From NCBI GenBank assembly GCA_934364795.1, contig CAKRMK010000037.1:1-32049 (forward strand): a stretch of DNA of 32,049 nucleotides, written 5' to 3'. A program made the position numbers and the translations under genes. The DNA is from an uncultured Blautia sp. (lineage in GTDB: Bacteria; Bacillota; Clostridia; Lachnospirales; Lachnospiraceae). The first letter of the stretch is position 1, and every line of letters begins with the position of its first letter. The notes under the pieces were generated by a model. That model made no database searches. It saw nothing but the letters and a program-made list of their open reading frames with translations, and was not told the DNA's origin. This document shows, one piece after another, positions 1 through 8,499 of this stretch.

Positions 1-1652
1 AGACGAAGTGCATCTGCGCCGTATTTATCAATTACTTCAAGAGGATCAATACCGTTTCCAAGAGATTTACTCATTTTACGTCCCTGGGAATCTCTTACCA
101 GACCATGGATCAGTACATGATGGAACGGTGTTTTTCCTGTCTGCTCAAGTGCAGAGAATACCATACGGATAACCCAGAAGAAAATAATATCGTATCCGGT
201 TACCAGCACATCTGTAGGATAGAAGTACTCAAGCTCCGGAGTCTTGTCCGGCCAGCCAAGTGTGGAGAATGGCCACAGTGCAGAGCTGAACCAGGTATCC
301 AGAGTGTCCTCATCCTGATGAAGATGTGTGTAGCCGCATTTCGGGCATTTTTCCGGCATTTCTCTTGCCACTACTGTCTCACCGCACTCGTCGCAGTAAT
401 AAGCCGGGATTCTGTGTCCCCACCACAGCTGACGGGAAATACACCAGTCGCGGATATTCTCCAGCCAGTGAAGATAAGTCTTGTCAAAGCGTCCCGGAAC
501 AAATTCCAGATCACCGTCTTCCAGAGTTTTGATAGCAGCTTTTGCCATCTCATCCATTTTTACAAACCACTGTGGTTTGATCATTGGCTCTACGGTTGCA
601 TGGCAGCGGTCATGTGTTCCAACGCTGTGGTTATGCGGAACAACTTTTACAAGAAGTCCCAGTTTATCAAGATCCTCTACCATGGCTTTTCTTGCCTCGT
701 AACGGTCCATACCTGCATATTTTCCGCCAAGATCATTGATGGTAGCATCGTCATTCATGATGTTGATTTCCGGAAGGTTATGTCTCTTTCCAACCTCAAA
801 GTCGTTAGGGTCATGTGCCGGTGTGATCTTTACACAGCCGGTACCAAATTCCTTGTCAACATACTCATCTGCAATTACCGGAATCTCTCTGTCTGTAAGA
901 GGAAGCTTCAACATTTTGCCTACGATGTCTTTATAACGCTCATCATCCGGGTTTACTGCAACTGCAGTATCGCCAAGAAGTGTTTCTGGACGGGTTGTTG
1001 CAATTTCCACGAATTTTCCTTCTTCTCCAACAACCGGATAGTTGATGTGCCAGAAGAATCCGTCCTGATCCTCATGCTCAACCTCTGCATCTGAAATAGA
1101 AGTCTGGCATACCGGACACCAGTTGATGATACGGGATCCTTTGTAGATATAGCCTTTTTCATATAATTTAATGAAAACTTCCTGTACAGCCTTGGAGCAG
1201 CCCTCGTCCATAGTGAAACGTTCTCTCTCCCAGTCTGCGGAAGCACCCAGTTTCTTTAACTGGTTGATGATTTTTCCGCCGTACTCTTCTTTCCACTCCC
1301 ATGCATATTCCAGGAATTTCTCACGGCCGATTTCGGCCTTGTCAATGCCTTCTTTTTTCAGCTTTTCTGTAACCTTAACCTCTGTGGCAATGGCTGCGTG
1401 GTCAGTTCCAGGCTGCCACAATGCCTCATAGCCCTGCATTCTCTTAAAACGGATAAGAATGTCCTGCATGGTTTCATCCAGGGCATGTCCCATATGCAGC
1501 TGGCCTGTTACGTTTGGCGGCGGCATAACAATAGTAAATGGTTTCTTATCCGGGTTTACTTTTGCATGAAAATATCCGTTGTCCATCCATTTCTGGTAAA
1601 GACGTTCCTCGATCCCTTTTGGATCGTAGGTCTTTGCAAGTTCTTTGCTCAT
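1..1652 (-). CDS. valS: Valyl-tRNA synthetase, 5' part (gene runs off the window)
   Basis: This class I aminoacyl-tRNA synthetase charges tRNA-Val in the cytosol. About 550 residues are visible and the reading frame is open to the window edge, so the C-terminal anticodon-binding and coiled-coil parts lie outside. The first residues read [20 protein letters not shown]. The HIGH-type motif is HMGH at about residue 53, after PPPNVTG. The KMSKS motif is present at about residue 526 ([11 protein letters not shown]). The editing-domain stretch with [17 protein letters not shown] is intact, and a CxxC zinc-ribbon (CDECG...CPKCG) follows. The ATG at 1652 is chosen because it matches the family N-terminus and follows a GGAGG-like site. 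A T-box leader with a GUA (Val) specifier lies directly upstream, which independently supports valine specificity. The call is very secure. Confidence 0.97.
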   Translation of the reverse strand, partial: MSKELAKTYDPKGIEERLYQKWMDNGYFHAKVNPDKKPFTIVMPPPNVTGQLHMGHALDETMQDILIRFKRMQGYEALWQPGTDHAAIATEVKVTEKLKKEGIDKAEIGREKFLEYAWEWKEEYGGKIINQLKKLGASADWERERFTMDEGCSKAVQEVFIKLYEKGYIYKGSRIINWCPVCQTSISDAEVEHEDQDGFFWHINYPVVGEEGKFVEIATTRPETLLGDTAVAVNPDDERYKDIVGKMLKLPLTDREIPVIADEYVDKEFGTGCVKITPAHDPNDFEVGKRHNLPEINIMNDDATINDLGGKYAGMDRYEARKAMVEDLDKLGLLVKVVPHNHSVGTHDRCHATVEPMIKPQWFVKMDEMAKAAIKTLEDGDLEFVPGRFDKTYLHWLENIRDWCISRQLWWGHRIPAYYCDECGETVVAREMPEKCPKCGYTHLHQDEDTLDTWFSSALWPFSTLGWPDKTPELEYFYPTDVLVTGYDIIFFWVIRMVFSALEQTGKTPFHHVLIHGLVRDSQGRKMSKSLGNGIDPLEVIDKYGADALR

Positions 1653-1664
1653 GATTTTCCTCCT

Positions 1665-1703
1665 AAAAAAAGCGCCCCTCACACAAAATACGTGTGAAGG
1701 GCG
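1665..1703 (-). terminator. T-box-controlled intrinsic terminator of valS
   Basis: On the minus strand a 13-nt arm, CGCCCTTCACACG, is followed by a short loop, the complementary arm GTGTGAGGGGCG and a run of seven T. It ends about 12 nt before the valS start. The left arm lies just after the T-box core, as in the usual antiterminator/terminator switch. Confidence 0.93.
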
Positions 1704-2070
1704 AAGTTATCGCGGTACCACCTTCATTATGTGCTCCAAAGCATGTCCCCAAAAGGCTCTCAGAAACACATATCTCTTTCCTGTAACGCTGGAATTGCGT
1801 GAGAACCTACTGCACTAAAGTATGTCTGAAACAGGCTTTAGAGTCTGTTTGAAAAATCATTTCTGCAAAATATGCCTGTGCTCATTCAGTTCTCCGGCTC
1901 AGAAGCTACCTTGGGCAGATGCGGATCTCAAAATGTCTTTCACCACAGGGGAAATCCCCGGACATTTCTCTCTGGGAGGGCATATGCTTACTCCTCTTCT
2001 TCACAGCCTTTTCTACGGCTTTTCCAGGATTCTTGAATATACTCTGACCGGAAAATGCCGCTCTTTTATG
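1704..2070 (-). promoter_or_regulatory. T-box leader (valine) upstream of valS
   Basis: T-box riboswitches sense uncharged tRNA and let transcription continue when charging is low. The antiterminator core AAGGTGGTACCGCG lies at 1724-1711. Stem I is recognisable upstream: its base pairs AGAAG with CTTCT, followed by GAGTAAG, AGAGAG and GTGGTGAAAG motifs. The specifier-loop strand reads CCAAGGTAGC, which puts GUA (valine codon) at 1909-1907 followed by a purine. From the promoter to the terminator the leader is about 400 nt, longer than most. Part of the extra length is a fragment of a dispersed inverted repeat (1837-1882) between Stem I and the antiterminator. Confidence 0.93.
1837..1882 (+). 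repeat. Fragment of dispersed inverted repeat inside the valS T-box leader
   Basis: The plus strand here starts TTTAGAGTCTGTTTGAAAAA and continues with TCATTTCTGCAAAATATG. This matches the left half of the inverted-repeat family seen at 9605, 27387, 29029 and 29226. The right arm is missing or diverged. It lies between Stem I and the antiterminator of the T-box. It may have been recruited as a leader helix: AAACAG and CTGTTT lie close enough to pair. Confidence 0.6.
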
Positions 2071-2076
2071 GGTATA

Positions 2077-2105
2077 ACTATAATTGCAAATTTCCGGCTT
2101 GTCAA
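2077..2105 (-). promoter_or_regulatory. Sigma-A-type promoter of valS T-box transcript
   Basis: A perfect -35 TTGACA (2105-2100) and a -10 TATAGT (2082-2077) are separated by 17 nt on the minus strand. Transcription should start near 2070, upstream of Stem I. Confidence 0.85.
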
Positions 2106-2127
2106 GCGTATTTCAAAATTTCACATT

Positions 2128-2292
2128 CTAGTACAGCGAAAATTAAGTTTCTGCTATATTGACGCAGGATGATTTCTTCATATGCAAGGCGGAGGAATGA
2201 GGCGTAGCGGTGGCTACGGCGATTGACGACAACGCGGCATATGAAAAATCAGACAAGTCAATATGGCGGTTACTTAATATTCGCTGTACTAG
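2128..2292. repeat. MITE-like palindromic element with long terminal inverted repeats
   Basis: The 165-bp segment starts CTAGTACAGCGAA and ends TTCGCTGTACTAG, a perfect 13-bp terminal inverted repeat. The similarity extends imperfectly for more than 50 bp into each side (ATTAAGT, ATATTGAC, CATATGC shared). The centre has a small hairpin, GCGTAGC-ggtg-GCTACGGC. The left flank ends ATT and the right flank begins ATT, a possible 3-bp target duplication. There is no coding capacity, so mobilisation would need a transposase in trans. It lies between the valS promoter and the end of the FtsX-type permease gene, 88 bp from that stop codon. Confidence 0.75.
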
Positions 2293-2379
2293 ATTGCGAT
2301 TCCAGTTACTGTTCACTTTTTCACAGCAACACACTCTTTGATGCTGCAAAAGCATTCTTTCCAGAATCTCGCACATTAG

Positions 2380-5300
2380 CTATTCCACACTCTTCAGTGA
2401 TTCCACCATATCAATGGTTTTTAATTTAAAATGCATAACCCCGTTTACCACTATAGAAAATACACTTGTAAGAATACCGCTGTAAACAAAACTAAGCATC
2501 TTAATGTTTCGTCCAAACATAACAGCATCCACCTCTACCGTGGTAATCACATACCTGTGAAGCAGGATTCCAAACACAGCTCCAAATCCAATTCCAAGAA
2601 TAGTCAGGATCACATTTTCCCGAAGCACATACTGGGAAACCTCCCCGTCATAAAAGCCTAGGACCTTTAAGGTTGCAAGCTCTCTTTGTCTTTCTGTAAT
2701 ATTGATATTGTTCAGATTATACAATACCACAAAGGTCAGCATTCCGGCTGATACAATAAGAACCAGAATAACAACATCCAGGGTACTTAACATACGATCG
2801 ATCTGGGTGGAAAGGCTGCTGGTGTAACTGATACTAAGAGCTGCCGGGTATGTAAGAATCTCTTTTCCCACATTTTCCAGATCATCCTTATATTCCTCTT
2901 TCATTGTGTATACAATGTTCTGATAATCAGGCTGCTCTCCAAAGGTCTGCTCATATACAGCAGGTGTCATATAAAGATAGTGGCTCATATAATTCTCTGT
3001 GATCACAGCCACTTTTACCTCATATTCCTTTCCTGACTTTTCTATGGTGATAGAATCTCCCACCTTCAGATTCAGCAGGCTGGCAGTTTTCTCACAAATA
3101 GCCGCCCCTTCATCTGTCAGCTCATATTTCTCCTTTGTGATACGGTTCTGCAAAGTCACATCCTTTGCAAATTCGTCCATATCCTCCGGGACAAACAGAT
3201 AAATGCTGATATTGGAACCACCCTTTGGAGCACTTATTTTTGTCAGCTGTATCTCATTACAATGTGCAATTTTATCATTGTTTTTCATGGATTCCAGAAG
3301 TTCTTCTTTTTCCTTCTTCGTAGAATCGCTGTCCTCAATCACCATTCCTTCATAATGCTGAAGATCCCGGTACTGGATGGTTGCAATATCACTTACAGAA
3401 TCCTGGATACCAAAGCCTACCAGCATCAGTCCCATACTTCCTGCAATTCCAAAAACTGTCATAATCAGACGTTTCTTGTAGCGGAAAAGATTGCGGACAG
3501 TTGATTTCCAGGAAAAGCTTAAGTGCTTCCATATAAATGGTATGCGTTCCAGAAGAACCCTTTTTCCCTCTTTTGGTGCAGGTGGACGCATAAGAGAGGC
3601 CGGTGTTTCCTGAAGCTCCTTTCCGCATGCAAACAAAGTTGCGCCAACTGTACAAACAATAGATGCACCAGATGCAATTAAGGCAAAACTTAACTGATAG
3701 TCAATAGAAAGACTGTTGGAAACGTTGTAATACATAATTCCATAAGCTGTAATGATAATATATGGAATGATTTTTTCGCCAATCAGCATTCCAAGAATAC
3801 TGCCTCCCACTGTTGCCAGCAGTGCATAACAAATATATTTTGCCGCAATGGATCTCTTTTTATAACCAAGTGCTTTCAGAGTTCCGACCTGGGTACGCTG
3901 CTCTTCTACCATACGGGTCATTGTGGTAAGGCTGATCAACGCTGCAACCAGGAAAAAGATTACCGGGAAAACCTGACCAATATTTCGCAGACGGTCTGCA
4001 TTGTCACCGTAATCTGTATACTCCGGAAGATCCTCTCTGTCTGTAACTATCCATTCCGGTATTTCCAGATCATCCAGTTCCTTTTGTGCATCCGCAAGTT
4101 TTTGCTCATTGTCTGCGATTTCCTCTTCTGCATTCTTTTTGGAGTCTTCATATTCCTGTCTGCCGTCCTTTAGATCCTGTTCTCCCTTTTCCAGATCTTT
4201 TTTGGCATCTGCTAGTTTTTGCTCATTGTCTGCGATTTCTTTCTCGCCATCGGAAAGTTTCTTTTCATTATCCGCAATCTCTGACTCTCCGGAAGCAAGT
4301 GTCGCCTCACTTTCGCTGACCTGCTGCACTCCTGCTTCATACTGGGCAAGGCCTGACGCATACTGATTTTCACTTTCATTTAAGGTGGCAATATTGGCAT
4401 CCAGCTCTTTTTGTCCCTGCTCAAGGGTTGCTGCATTTGTATCGATTTCTGCCTGGGCTTTTTCAAGCTCTGCCCTGGCACCATCAATCTGCTCCTGTCC
4501 CTGAGCCAGTTCTTTTTCTCCGGCTTCCACCTCTGCTTCGGATGCCTGAAGTCCTGCCTCCTGCTCCTGGATTTCTTTCCAGCCATTTTCAATCTGGCTC
4601 TGTCCCTGGGCAAGCTGCGCCTGTGCCTGGGTAAGTTCTGCTTCTTTTGTATCCAGCTGGGAAAGCCCACCTTCAATTTCTGCAAGAGAAGCTTCCAGCT
4701 GTGCACGGGTATCTGCAAGCTGTGTTTTTGTTCCTTCAAGCTGCTCCGAGGAAGTCTGGATCTGGGTTTCCAAAGCAGAAATCTGTCCCTCAAGCTCTCC
4801 TATGTTTGCTGCAAGAGCATTTAATTCCTCCTGGGAAATCTCCGGATTTTCCTGTGCTGCACCATACTGTGCACGCAGCTGTGTAAGCTGTGTCTGCAGC
4901 TGTGTAAGCTGTGCACGGGCTGTTTCCAGAGAAGCCTGACCATCCTGCAGCCCTGCTTCTCCTTCTTCCACCTGTGAAAGTCCATCCTGGCACTGCTGCT
5001 TTTGTTCCTGCAGCTTTGTTCTGTTCTCTTCAATCTGCTGTCTGCCTGCTGCAATTTCTGCCTTGGAGGCTTCCAGCTGAACCTGCTTTTCATTTAAGGC
5101 AGCTTTCGCTGTCTCAATCTGCTGCCTGCCTGCATTTATCTGTGCTCTGGCTTCTTCTAATTTTGCAGAATTCTCATCCAGCATCTGCTGATTTGCTGTA
5201 ATTTCTGCCTGCCCGCTGTCCACTTTTGCCTGTGCATCTGCAAGCTGTGCCTGTCCGTCTGCAAGCTGCTCTTTCGCTGCGTTTACCTGGCTCCATCCAT

Positions 5301-6366
5301 TATCCAGTTCACTTCTGGCACTGTCCAGCTGGCTTTTACTGGATGTAAGCTGATTCTTTGCATCCGCAAGCTGGCTTCTTCCATCTGCAAGCTGCTCTTT
5401 CGCATCGGCAAGCTGTGTTTTTCCATCTTCAATTTCCTTTTTTGCATCGGCAAGCTTACTTTTTCCGTCTTTGTATTCCTTTTTTCCATCCTTCAGGTCT
5501 TTTTCGCCCTGCTCAAGCTGTTCTCTGGCTTCAGCAAGCTTTTCGTCAGCTTCTTTTTTTCCATCATCCAGCTTTTTCTTTGCATCATCGATTTCTTTCT
5601 GGGCATCGGCTTTTACATCTGCCAGACGGATTTCACATTGAGTATCTGCGATATTTTCCACCTGATCTTTTATTCTTGCAATCAGATTTTCATAACCGTC
5701 TGTGTAGCTGGTAAGCTCTTTTGCCCCGTGGACAGTCACGTAGATCTGGGTATAAACCTCCTGGTCAAAATCCTGTGCAGTCACATAGCCAAATCCATTG
5801 ACTTCTCCGGTTCCAAGAGTGGTATTTCCTCTGTTAAAGGAAATATAAAGAGGACTTCTTCCTATTCCCACCACAGTATATTCTGTAGTAACAAGAAGCG
5901 AGCTGTCCTCACCTTCACGCAAAACCACCTTGTCTCCCAGGCTGTAATCATTTGCAGAGGCAAAGGTATTATCCAGAAAAATCTCTCCGCTGTTTTGCGG
6001 CAGCTTTCCCTCCTGGACATCCAGGCTGTTCACCGTTTCATTTATGGCTTCTATGTGAAGTACCTTCTGTTTCTCTCCGTCACCGCACATAACATCTGTG
6101 GACCATGCACCTTCTGCTGATTCTACACCGTCCACTGCTTCTATGGCTTTCACATCTGTATCTGTAAGCCCCATAGTTCCCACAACCTTAAGATCCATAA
6201 GATTGCTCTCATCGTAATAAGCATCACCTGAATACCGCATATCCGGAGAGGATGCCTGAATGCCGGAGAAAAAGGCTACTCCCAGCGCAACAATCAGTAA
6301 AATGGAAATAAACCTTGATTTACTCCTGCGTATTTCCATCCAGAATTCTTTTCTAAGTGCTTTCAT
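2380..6366 (-). CDS. FtsX/MacB-family ABC transporter permease with giant coiled-coil hairpin
   Basis: This is a membrane permease that pairs with the ATPase encoded immediately upstream; such pairs typically export lipids or peptides or transmit force across the membrane. The 1328-aa protein starts at the ATG at 6366 (AGGTGA site just before); a GTG five codons upstream overlaps the ATPase stop. Domain order: a first membrane helix (about 18-35), an extracytoplasmic MacB-like region to about 245, a coiled coil from about 246 to 767, three membrane helices with an FtsX domain (about 795-915), a second permease unit starting near 960, and a final FtsX domain near the C-terminus. The coiled coil has a hydrophobic residue at every seventh position without a break on both arms, Gly/Ala at the d positions, and one proline-containing turn near 501-512. 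FtsX permeases normally have about 400 residues per unit, so the coiled coil is an insertion. The transported substrate is not evident. Confidence 0.9.
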   Translation of the reverse strand: MKALRKEFWMEIRRSKSRFISILLIVALGVAFFSGIQASSPDMRYSGDAYYDESNLMDLKVVGTMGLTDTDVKAIEAVDGVESAEGAWSTDVMCGDGEKQKVLHIEAINETVNSLDVQEGKLPQNSGEIFLDNTFASANDYSLGDKVVLREGEDSSLLVTTEYTVVGIGRSPLYISFNRGNTTLGTGEVNGFGYVTAQDFDQEVYTQIYVTVHGAKELTSYTDGYENLIARIKDQVENIADTQCEIRLADVKADAQKEIDDAKKKLDDGKKEADEKLAEAREQLEQGEKDLKDGKKEYKDGKSKLADAKKEIEDGKTQLADAKEQLADGRSQLADAKNQLTSSKSQLDSARSELDNGWSQVNAAKEQLADGQAQLADAQAKVDSGQAEITANQQMLDENSAKLEEARAQINAGRQQIETAKAALNEKQVQLEASKAEIAAGRQQIEENRTKLQEQKQQCQDGLSQVEEGEAGLQDGQASLETARAQLTQLQTQLTQLRAQYGAAQENPEISQEELNALAANIGELEGQISALETQIQTSSEQLEGTKTQLADTRAQLEASLAEIEGGLSQLDTKEAELTQAQAQLAQGQSQIENGWKEIQEQEAGLQASEAEVEAGEKELAQGQEQIDGARAELEKAQAEIDTNAATLEQGQKELDANIATLNESENQYASGLAQYEAGVQQVSESEATLASGESEIADNEKKLSDGEKEIADNEQKLADAKKDLEKGEQDLKDGRQEYEDSKKNAEEEIADNEQKLADAQKELDDLEIPEWIVTDREDLPEYTDYGDNADRLRNIGQVFPVIFFLVAALISLTTMTRMVEEQRTQVGTLKALGYKKRSIAAKYICYALLATVGGSILGMLIGEKIIPYIIITAYGIMYYNVSNSLSIDYQLSFALIASGASIVCTVGATLFACGKELQETPASLMRPPAPKEGKRVLLERIPFIWKHLSFSWKSTVRNLFRYKKRLIMTVFGIAGSMGLMLVGFGIQDSVSDIATIQYRDLQHYEGMVIEDSDSTKKEKEELLESMKNNDKIAHCNEIQLTKISAPKGGSNISIYLFVPEDMDEFAKDVTLQNRITKEKYELTDEGAAICEKTASLLNLKVGDSITIEKSGKEYEVKVAVITENYMSHYLYMTPAVYEQTFGEQPDYQNIVYTMKEEYKDDLENVGKEILTYPAALSISYTSSLSTQIDRMLSTLDVVILVLIVSAGMLTFVVLYNLNNINITERQRELATLKVLGFYDGEVSQYVLRENVILTILGIGFGAVFGILLHRYVITTVEVDAVMFGRNIKMLSFVYSGILTSVFSIVVNGVMHFKLKTIDMVESLKSVE

Positions 6367-6374
6367 GGCTTCAC

Positions 6375-7091
6375 CTACCACTCAATTTCTTCCACTGGTG
6401 TGGGGTGATCATTTAATGTCATCTGTGCCACTTTGCCATTCTTGATGCGGATTACACGGTCTGCCATGGGAGTCAGTGCCGAGTTATGGGTAATTACAAC
6501 AACTGTCATTCCCTTTTCCCTGCACATATCCTGCAAAAGTTTCAGGATTGCTTTACCTGTCTGGTAATCCAGTGCTCCTGTGGGCTCGTCGCAAAGAAGC
6601 ATCTTAGGATTTTTTGCAAGGGCTCTTGCAATGGAAACTCTCTGCTGTTCACCACCGGATAACTGCGCCGGGAAATTTCCAAGTCTGTCCTTTAGCCCCA
6701 CCTCCTCCAGCACAGTTCTGGGATCCATTGGATTTTTACAGATCTGCCCTGCCAGCTCTACGTTCTCAAGTGCAGTCAGGTTGGGAACCAGATTATAAAA
6801 CTGAAAGACAAAGCCAATATCATCCCTTCTGTAGCTGGTAAGCTGACGGTTATTGTATTTTGCAATGTTTCGTCCGTCTACCCAAATCTCGCCACTGGTG
6901 GCAGTGTCCATACCGCCAAGAATATTCAAAACCGTGGTCTTTCCGGCACCACTTGGACCTACGATCACGGCAAATTCTCCTTTTGCTATATTAAAACTGA
7001 TCTCATCTACAGCTATGATCTTCACTTCTTTGGTTCCGTAAATCTTTGACACCTTTTCAAGATGAATGTAATTTTCTGTAGCATCCTGCAA
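6375..7091 (-). CDS. ABC transporter ATPase, MacB/LolD type
   Basis: This 238-aa nucleotide-binding subunit of an FtsX-type transporter powers the permease encoded 3' of it. Walker A is GPSGAGKTT (45-53), the Q-loop is FVFQFYN (about 95), the signature is LSGGEQQR (144-151), Walker B is MLLCDEPTGALD (from 164), and the H-loop is VVVITHN. The length is typical for this family. The start codon is TTG at 7091, chosen because a GAGGAG site lies 9 nt upstream and no in-frame ATG precedes the conserved strand. Its stop lies 8 nt before the preferred permease ATG, so the two are co-transcribed and probably translationally coupled. A good promoter lies at 7182-7154. Confidence 0.94.
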   Translation of the reverse strand: MQDATENYIHLEKVSKIYGTKEVKIIAVDEISFNIAKGEFAVIVGPSGAGKTTVLNILGGMDTATSGEIWVDGRNIAKYNNRQLTSYRRDDIGFVFQFYNLVPNLTALENVELAGQICKNPMDPRTVLEEVGLKDRLGNFPAQLSGGEQQRVSIARALAKNPKMLLCDEPTGALDYQTGKAILKLLQDMCREKGMTVVVITHNSALTPMADRVIRIKNGKVAQMTLNDHPTPVEEIEW

Positions 7092-7153
7092 TGTATCACA
7101 CTCCTCATATGCTTTTTATTTTTGCTTTTCACTTTCATGAGTCTCTTTTTTTA

Positions 7154-7182
7154 AGTATAGCATTGTGTCATTTTTTGTTCAA
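7154..7182 (-). promoter_or_regulatory. Promoter of the FtsX-type ABC operon
   Basis: On the minus strand TTGAAC (7182-7177) and TATACT (7159-7154) are spaced by 17 nt. The start site would be about 55-60 nt upstream of the TTG start of the ATPase gene. The rest of 7092-7305 shows no other clear feature. Confidence 0.75.
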
Positions 7183-7305
7183 TCAAAGAAAGTATGAAAT
7201 TTCTATAAATCCCTCTCTGACTATAACAAACAGCTTCAGATAAAAGATACTTTCCATATTCCCATCTGCCCGGAAGTTTTCTTATTTTTTTAATTTGCTA
7301 TCCTT

Positions 7306-7659
7306 CTATTCCCTGTGGGTTCCCCGCACCACCTTAATTCCTCTTGCTTCTATCAGCTCACAGATTCTGGCAATTCTGGGGCACTCTTTTTTGCCGTTTA
7401 CAAGACGGCATACCCCAACATGAACTGTTTCAATTTCCTCACTTACCAGTCTGTCAATTTTCTCAAGAATTCCTTTATCTTCTTCCGGATCTGCCGGATT
7501 TTCCCCTTTGCAGCCATTACAGGTCATCATAGCTGCCAGATAAGTATCCTGGGAATAAGCTTTAAAAAAGTCACTTTTGTTATAAAACGCTGCCAGGCAT
7601 CCTACTCTGGCACACACATCATTGGAATGAAGGCAAGTCAGTATTCCTATTTTTTTCAT
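7306..7659 (-). CDS. CGGC-domain protein (putative metal- or redox-active, cysteine-rich)
   Basis: This 117-aa protein matches the CGGC family, which is thought to bind metal but has no proven reaction. It starts MKKIGILTCLHSNDVC; the motif position reads MTCNGCKG, so the first Gly of CGGC is Asn here. The further family blocks HVGVC, KECPRI and a C-terminal GIKVVRGTH are all present. The ATG at 7659 follows AGGAGA at good spacing; an upstream in-frame extension is not supported. It follows btuD by 84 nt on the same strand and is likely the last gene of the cobalamin-riboswitch operon. That context hints at a role connected with corrinoid or cobalt handling, which is an inference only. Confidence 0.8.
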   Translation of the reverse strand: MKKIGILTCLHSNDVCARVGCLAAFYNKSDFFKAYSQDTYLAAMMTCNGCKGENPADPEEDKGILEKIDRLVSEEIETVHVGVCRLVNGKKECPRIARICELIEARGIKVVRGTHRE

Positions 7660-7743
7660 TCTGTTCTCCTTATAAAGAATCATGCTTTGCAAGATTCTGC
7701 AGCGCGTCGCTTCCAGCGACATCTTCTGTCAGAATTACCAGTT

Positions 7744-8499
7744 TCATAAAAACAAAATATGCATTTTGCCGTTTCTGTCGTACGCCACTTCCGCATCCAC
7801 TTTATAGATTCTTCTGATCAGCTCTGGTGTCAGCACTTCCTTTGGAGTTCCCACACCTTCCAGCACACCATCCTTCAAAACATAAATCCGGTCACAGTAG
7901 GCTGCAGCAATATTCAGATCATGAATTGCCGAAATCACAGTAACATCCAGTGTTTTCACCAGCTCCATCAGCATGATCTGATGAGTAATATCAAGATGGT
8001 TTGTAGGTTCATCCAGCACAAGAGCCGGAGTTTTCTGTGCAAGTGCCCTTGCAAGAATTACCCTTTGCTGCTCACCCCCTGACAAAGTGGAAAAACTACG
8101 ATCTGCAAATTTTTCCATCTGCACTGTTTTTAATGCTTCTTCTACGATCTTATAGTCTGTGGCATTGTCTCTTTCCAGTGCTTTTTTGTGTGGAGCACGC
8201 CCCATAAGGACCACCTCCCTTACACTGAAATCAAAATTATAATAATTATGCTGTGCCACAACTGCCATTTTTCTTGCAGAACTTTTTGCATTCATAGAAT
8301 AAAGCTCTTCGCCGTCCAGATACACAGCTCCGGAATCTGCCTTTAGCACACGGTAAATACATTTCAGCAAAGTAGATTTTCCACTTCCGTTTGGTCCGAT
8401 AATTCCAACCAGTTCCTTATTTCTGGTTTCAATGGAAATTCCCTTAAGGATTTCTTTTGCCTGAAAACTGACACGGATATCTTCTGTAGTTATCTGCAT
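7744..8499 (-). CDS. btuD: Cobalamin-type ABC importer ATPase
   Basis: This 251-aa cytosolic ATPase belongs to the FecCD/BtuCD class (type II importers for corrinoids, siderophores or heme). Walker A is GPNGSGKST (35-43), the Q-loop is VVAQHNYYNF, the signature is LSGGEQQRV, Walker B is ALVLDEPTNHLD, and the switch histidine is in SAIHDLN. The ATG at 8499 overlaps the btuC stop by one base (TAATG), so the longer frame reaching 8619 is not used. The corrinoid assignment comes from the cobalamin riboswitch that heads the operon, since the ATPase alone does not separate corrinoid from siderophore systems. Confidence 0.92.
   Translation of the reverse strand: MQITTEDIRVSFQAKEILKGISIETRNKELVGIIGPNGSGKSTLLKCIYRVLKADSGAVYLDGEELYSMNAKSSARKMAVVAQHNYYNFDFSVREVVLMGRAPHKKALERDNATDYKIVEEALKTVQMEKFADRSFSTLSGGEQQRVILARALAQKTPALVLDEPTNHLDITHQIMLMELVKTLDVTVISAIHDLNIAAAYCDRIYVLKDGVLEGVGTPKEVLTPELIRRIYKVDAEVAYDRNGKMHILFL

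Noticed and set aside
105..1094. 329-codon plus-strand open frame
   Set aside because: It is antisense to valS, whose minus-strand frame carries the HIGH and KMSKS motifs. The plus-strand translation has no recognisable domain.
4411..4824. 137-codon frames on both strands inside the coiled-coil region
   Set aside because: They are by-products of the heptad-repeat codon pattern of the permease; the permease frame is continuous and flanked by FtsX domains.
5638..6120. 160-codon plus-strand open frame
   Set aside because: It is antisense to the extracytoplasmic domain of the permease, with no ribosome site and no family resemblance.
2380..6366. Surface adhesin or phage tape-measure protein, suggested by the long coiled coil
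   Set aside because: Membrane helices with FtsX domains on both sides and the adjacent MacB-type ATPase identify it as a transporter permease.
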